Part shown: positions 63,643-64,000 of the stretch, piece after piece | Layout: every line of letters starts with the position of its first letter | Numbering within the stretch: the first letter of the stretch is position 1 | NCBI GenBank assembly: GCA_030581615.1 | Contig: JAKTTT010000001.1 | Span: forward strand, 124,001-188,000 | Direction: 5' to 3' | Length of the DNA stretch: 64,000 nt | Source of the DNA: Alloascoidea africana | Lineage: Eukaryota > Ascomycota > Alloascoideomycetes > Alloascoideales > Alloascoideaceae | The notes under the pieces: generated by a model | What the model saw: the letters and a program-made list of their open reading frames with translations, nothing else | Database searches by the model: none | What the model was told of the DNA's origin: nothing | Program-made: the position numbers and the translations under genes

Positions 63643-64000
63643 TTAATTCGGTTTCCAATCCAATCCCAGTCGAGCATAGATATTGCACTGTACGTATTCC
63701 CAGATTTGGCTTTTTTCGACCTGTGTCAGGCCTACAGGTGGTTGAGGTGGTCGATGTTTGGAAATTGGGGGAGGAGAGTTCATATGTGCTTTCGTTTTGG
63801 AAAGAATGGCTTTTTTCAAAAGAGATTTGGAGGTATCAAATCGATGAACGGTCTTGATTTTTGGTGGTCCCATTGAAGAAGGACCAGATGATGATAGAGA
63901 TTGATGTTGATGCTGATGTTGTTGCAACTGAACCATTTGAATTCGTTGCTTTTCTCGTTTCGCCTGCTTGCATGCCATTTTAAATTCCAGTCGTGCCTGT
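63643..64000 (-). CDS. 3' end of an unrecognised gene running off the window
   Basis: The frame is open from the right edge to a stop at 63643, so only the last 119 or so codons are seen. The visible part has a basic stretch (LEFKMACKQAKREKQRIQ), a Gln/His run (QLQQHQHQHQ), then a Pro-rich part and a final EKSQIWEYVQCNIYARLGLDW. The ATG inside the basic stretch need not be the start, since the frame continues upstream. No family recognised. Confidence 0.55.
   Translation of the reverse strand, partial: QARLEFKMACKQAKREKQRIQMVQLQQHQHQHQSLSSSGPSSMGPPKIKTVHRFDTSKSLLKKAILSKTKAHMNSPPPISKHRPPQPPVGLTQVEKSQIWEYVQCNIYARLGLDWKPN

Overview
The window is nuclear DNA from a budding yeast (Saccharomycotina), probably an early-branching, intron-rich lineage of the Dipodascus/Geotrichum/Yarrowia kind rather than a Saccharomyces or Candida relative. 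The evidence is: mostly single-copy yeast orthologues; a two-finger iron GATA repressor of the SreA/Fep1/Sfu1 type, absent from S. cerevisiae; a NECAP endocytic adaptor; and 23 short introns that I could place in 14 of about 25 genes. Most introns lie near the 5' end, with GTAAGT/GTATGT donors and CTAAC/CTGAC branch sites close to the acceptor. CTG reads as leucine at conserved positions of ribosomal protein L22, so the code looks standard. The species itself is not identified.

Layout: 0-22 kb is dense and gene-rich: SAL1 (Ca-dependent mitochondrial carrier), END3 (endocytosis), BST1 (GPI inositol deacylase), GYP1 (Rab GAP), CUE5 (ubiquitin/autophagy receptor), an HBS1/SKI7-type translational GTPase homologue, a NECAP protein, an LST4/FNIP-type TORC1 regulator and a TEA4/BUD14 SH3 polarity protein. 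From about 22 to 39 kb the sequence is AT-rich and gene-poor. It holds a head-to-head pair of unrecognised paralogues with duplicated promoters, an allantoinase homologue that has lost most metal ligands, a His-rich ZNF830-like protein, a DHA1 drug transporter, a 5.3-kb gene-free stretch and a Myb/SANT-like regulator with an upstream ORF. From 39 to 64 kb it is dense again: the iron GATA factor, WSS1 (DNA-protein crosslink protease), RIM15 (quiescence kinase), an EMA19/TMEM97 membrane protein, MIL1 (DUF726 lipase-like), RPL22, MRPS18, an old copia fossil, a cytosolic-type malate dehydrogenase, RIP1 (Rieske protein) and the 3' end of an unrecognised gene.

The genes form no single pathway. Several belong to membrane traffic (END3, GYP1, NECAP, CUE5, MIL1), nutrient/quiescence signalling (LST4, RIM15) and mitochondrial function (SAL1, MRPS18, RIP1). 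The parts that do not fit ordinary annotation are the inverted paralogue pair, the pseudo-allantoinase, the gene-free AT-rich stretch and an exact 14-base Rap1-like site that recurs between genes. Gene models with introns were built by hand; in each case the exon lengths sum to a whole number of codons.
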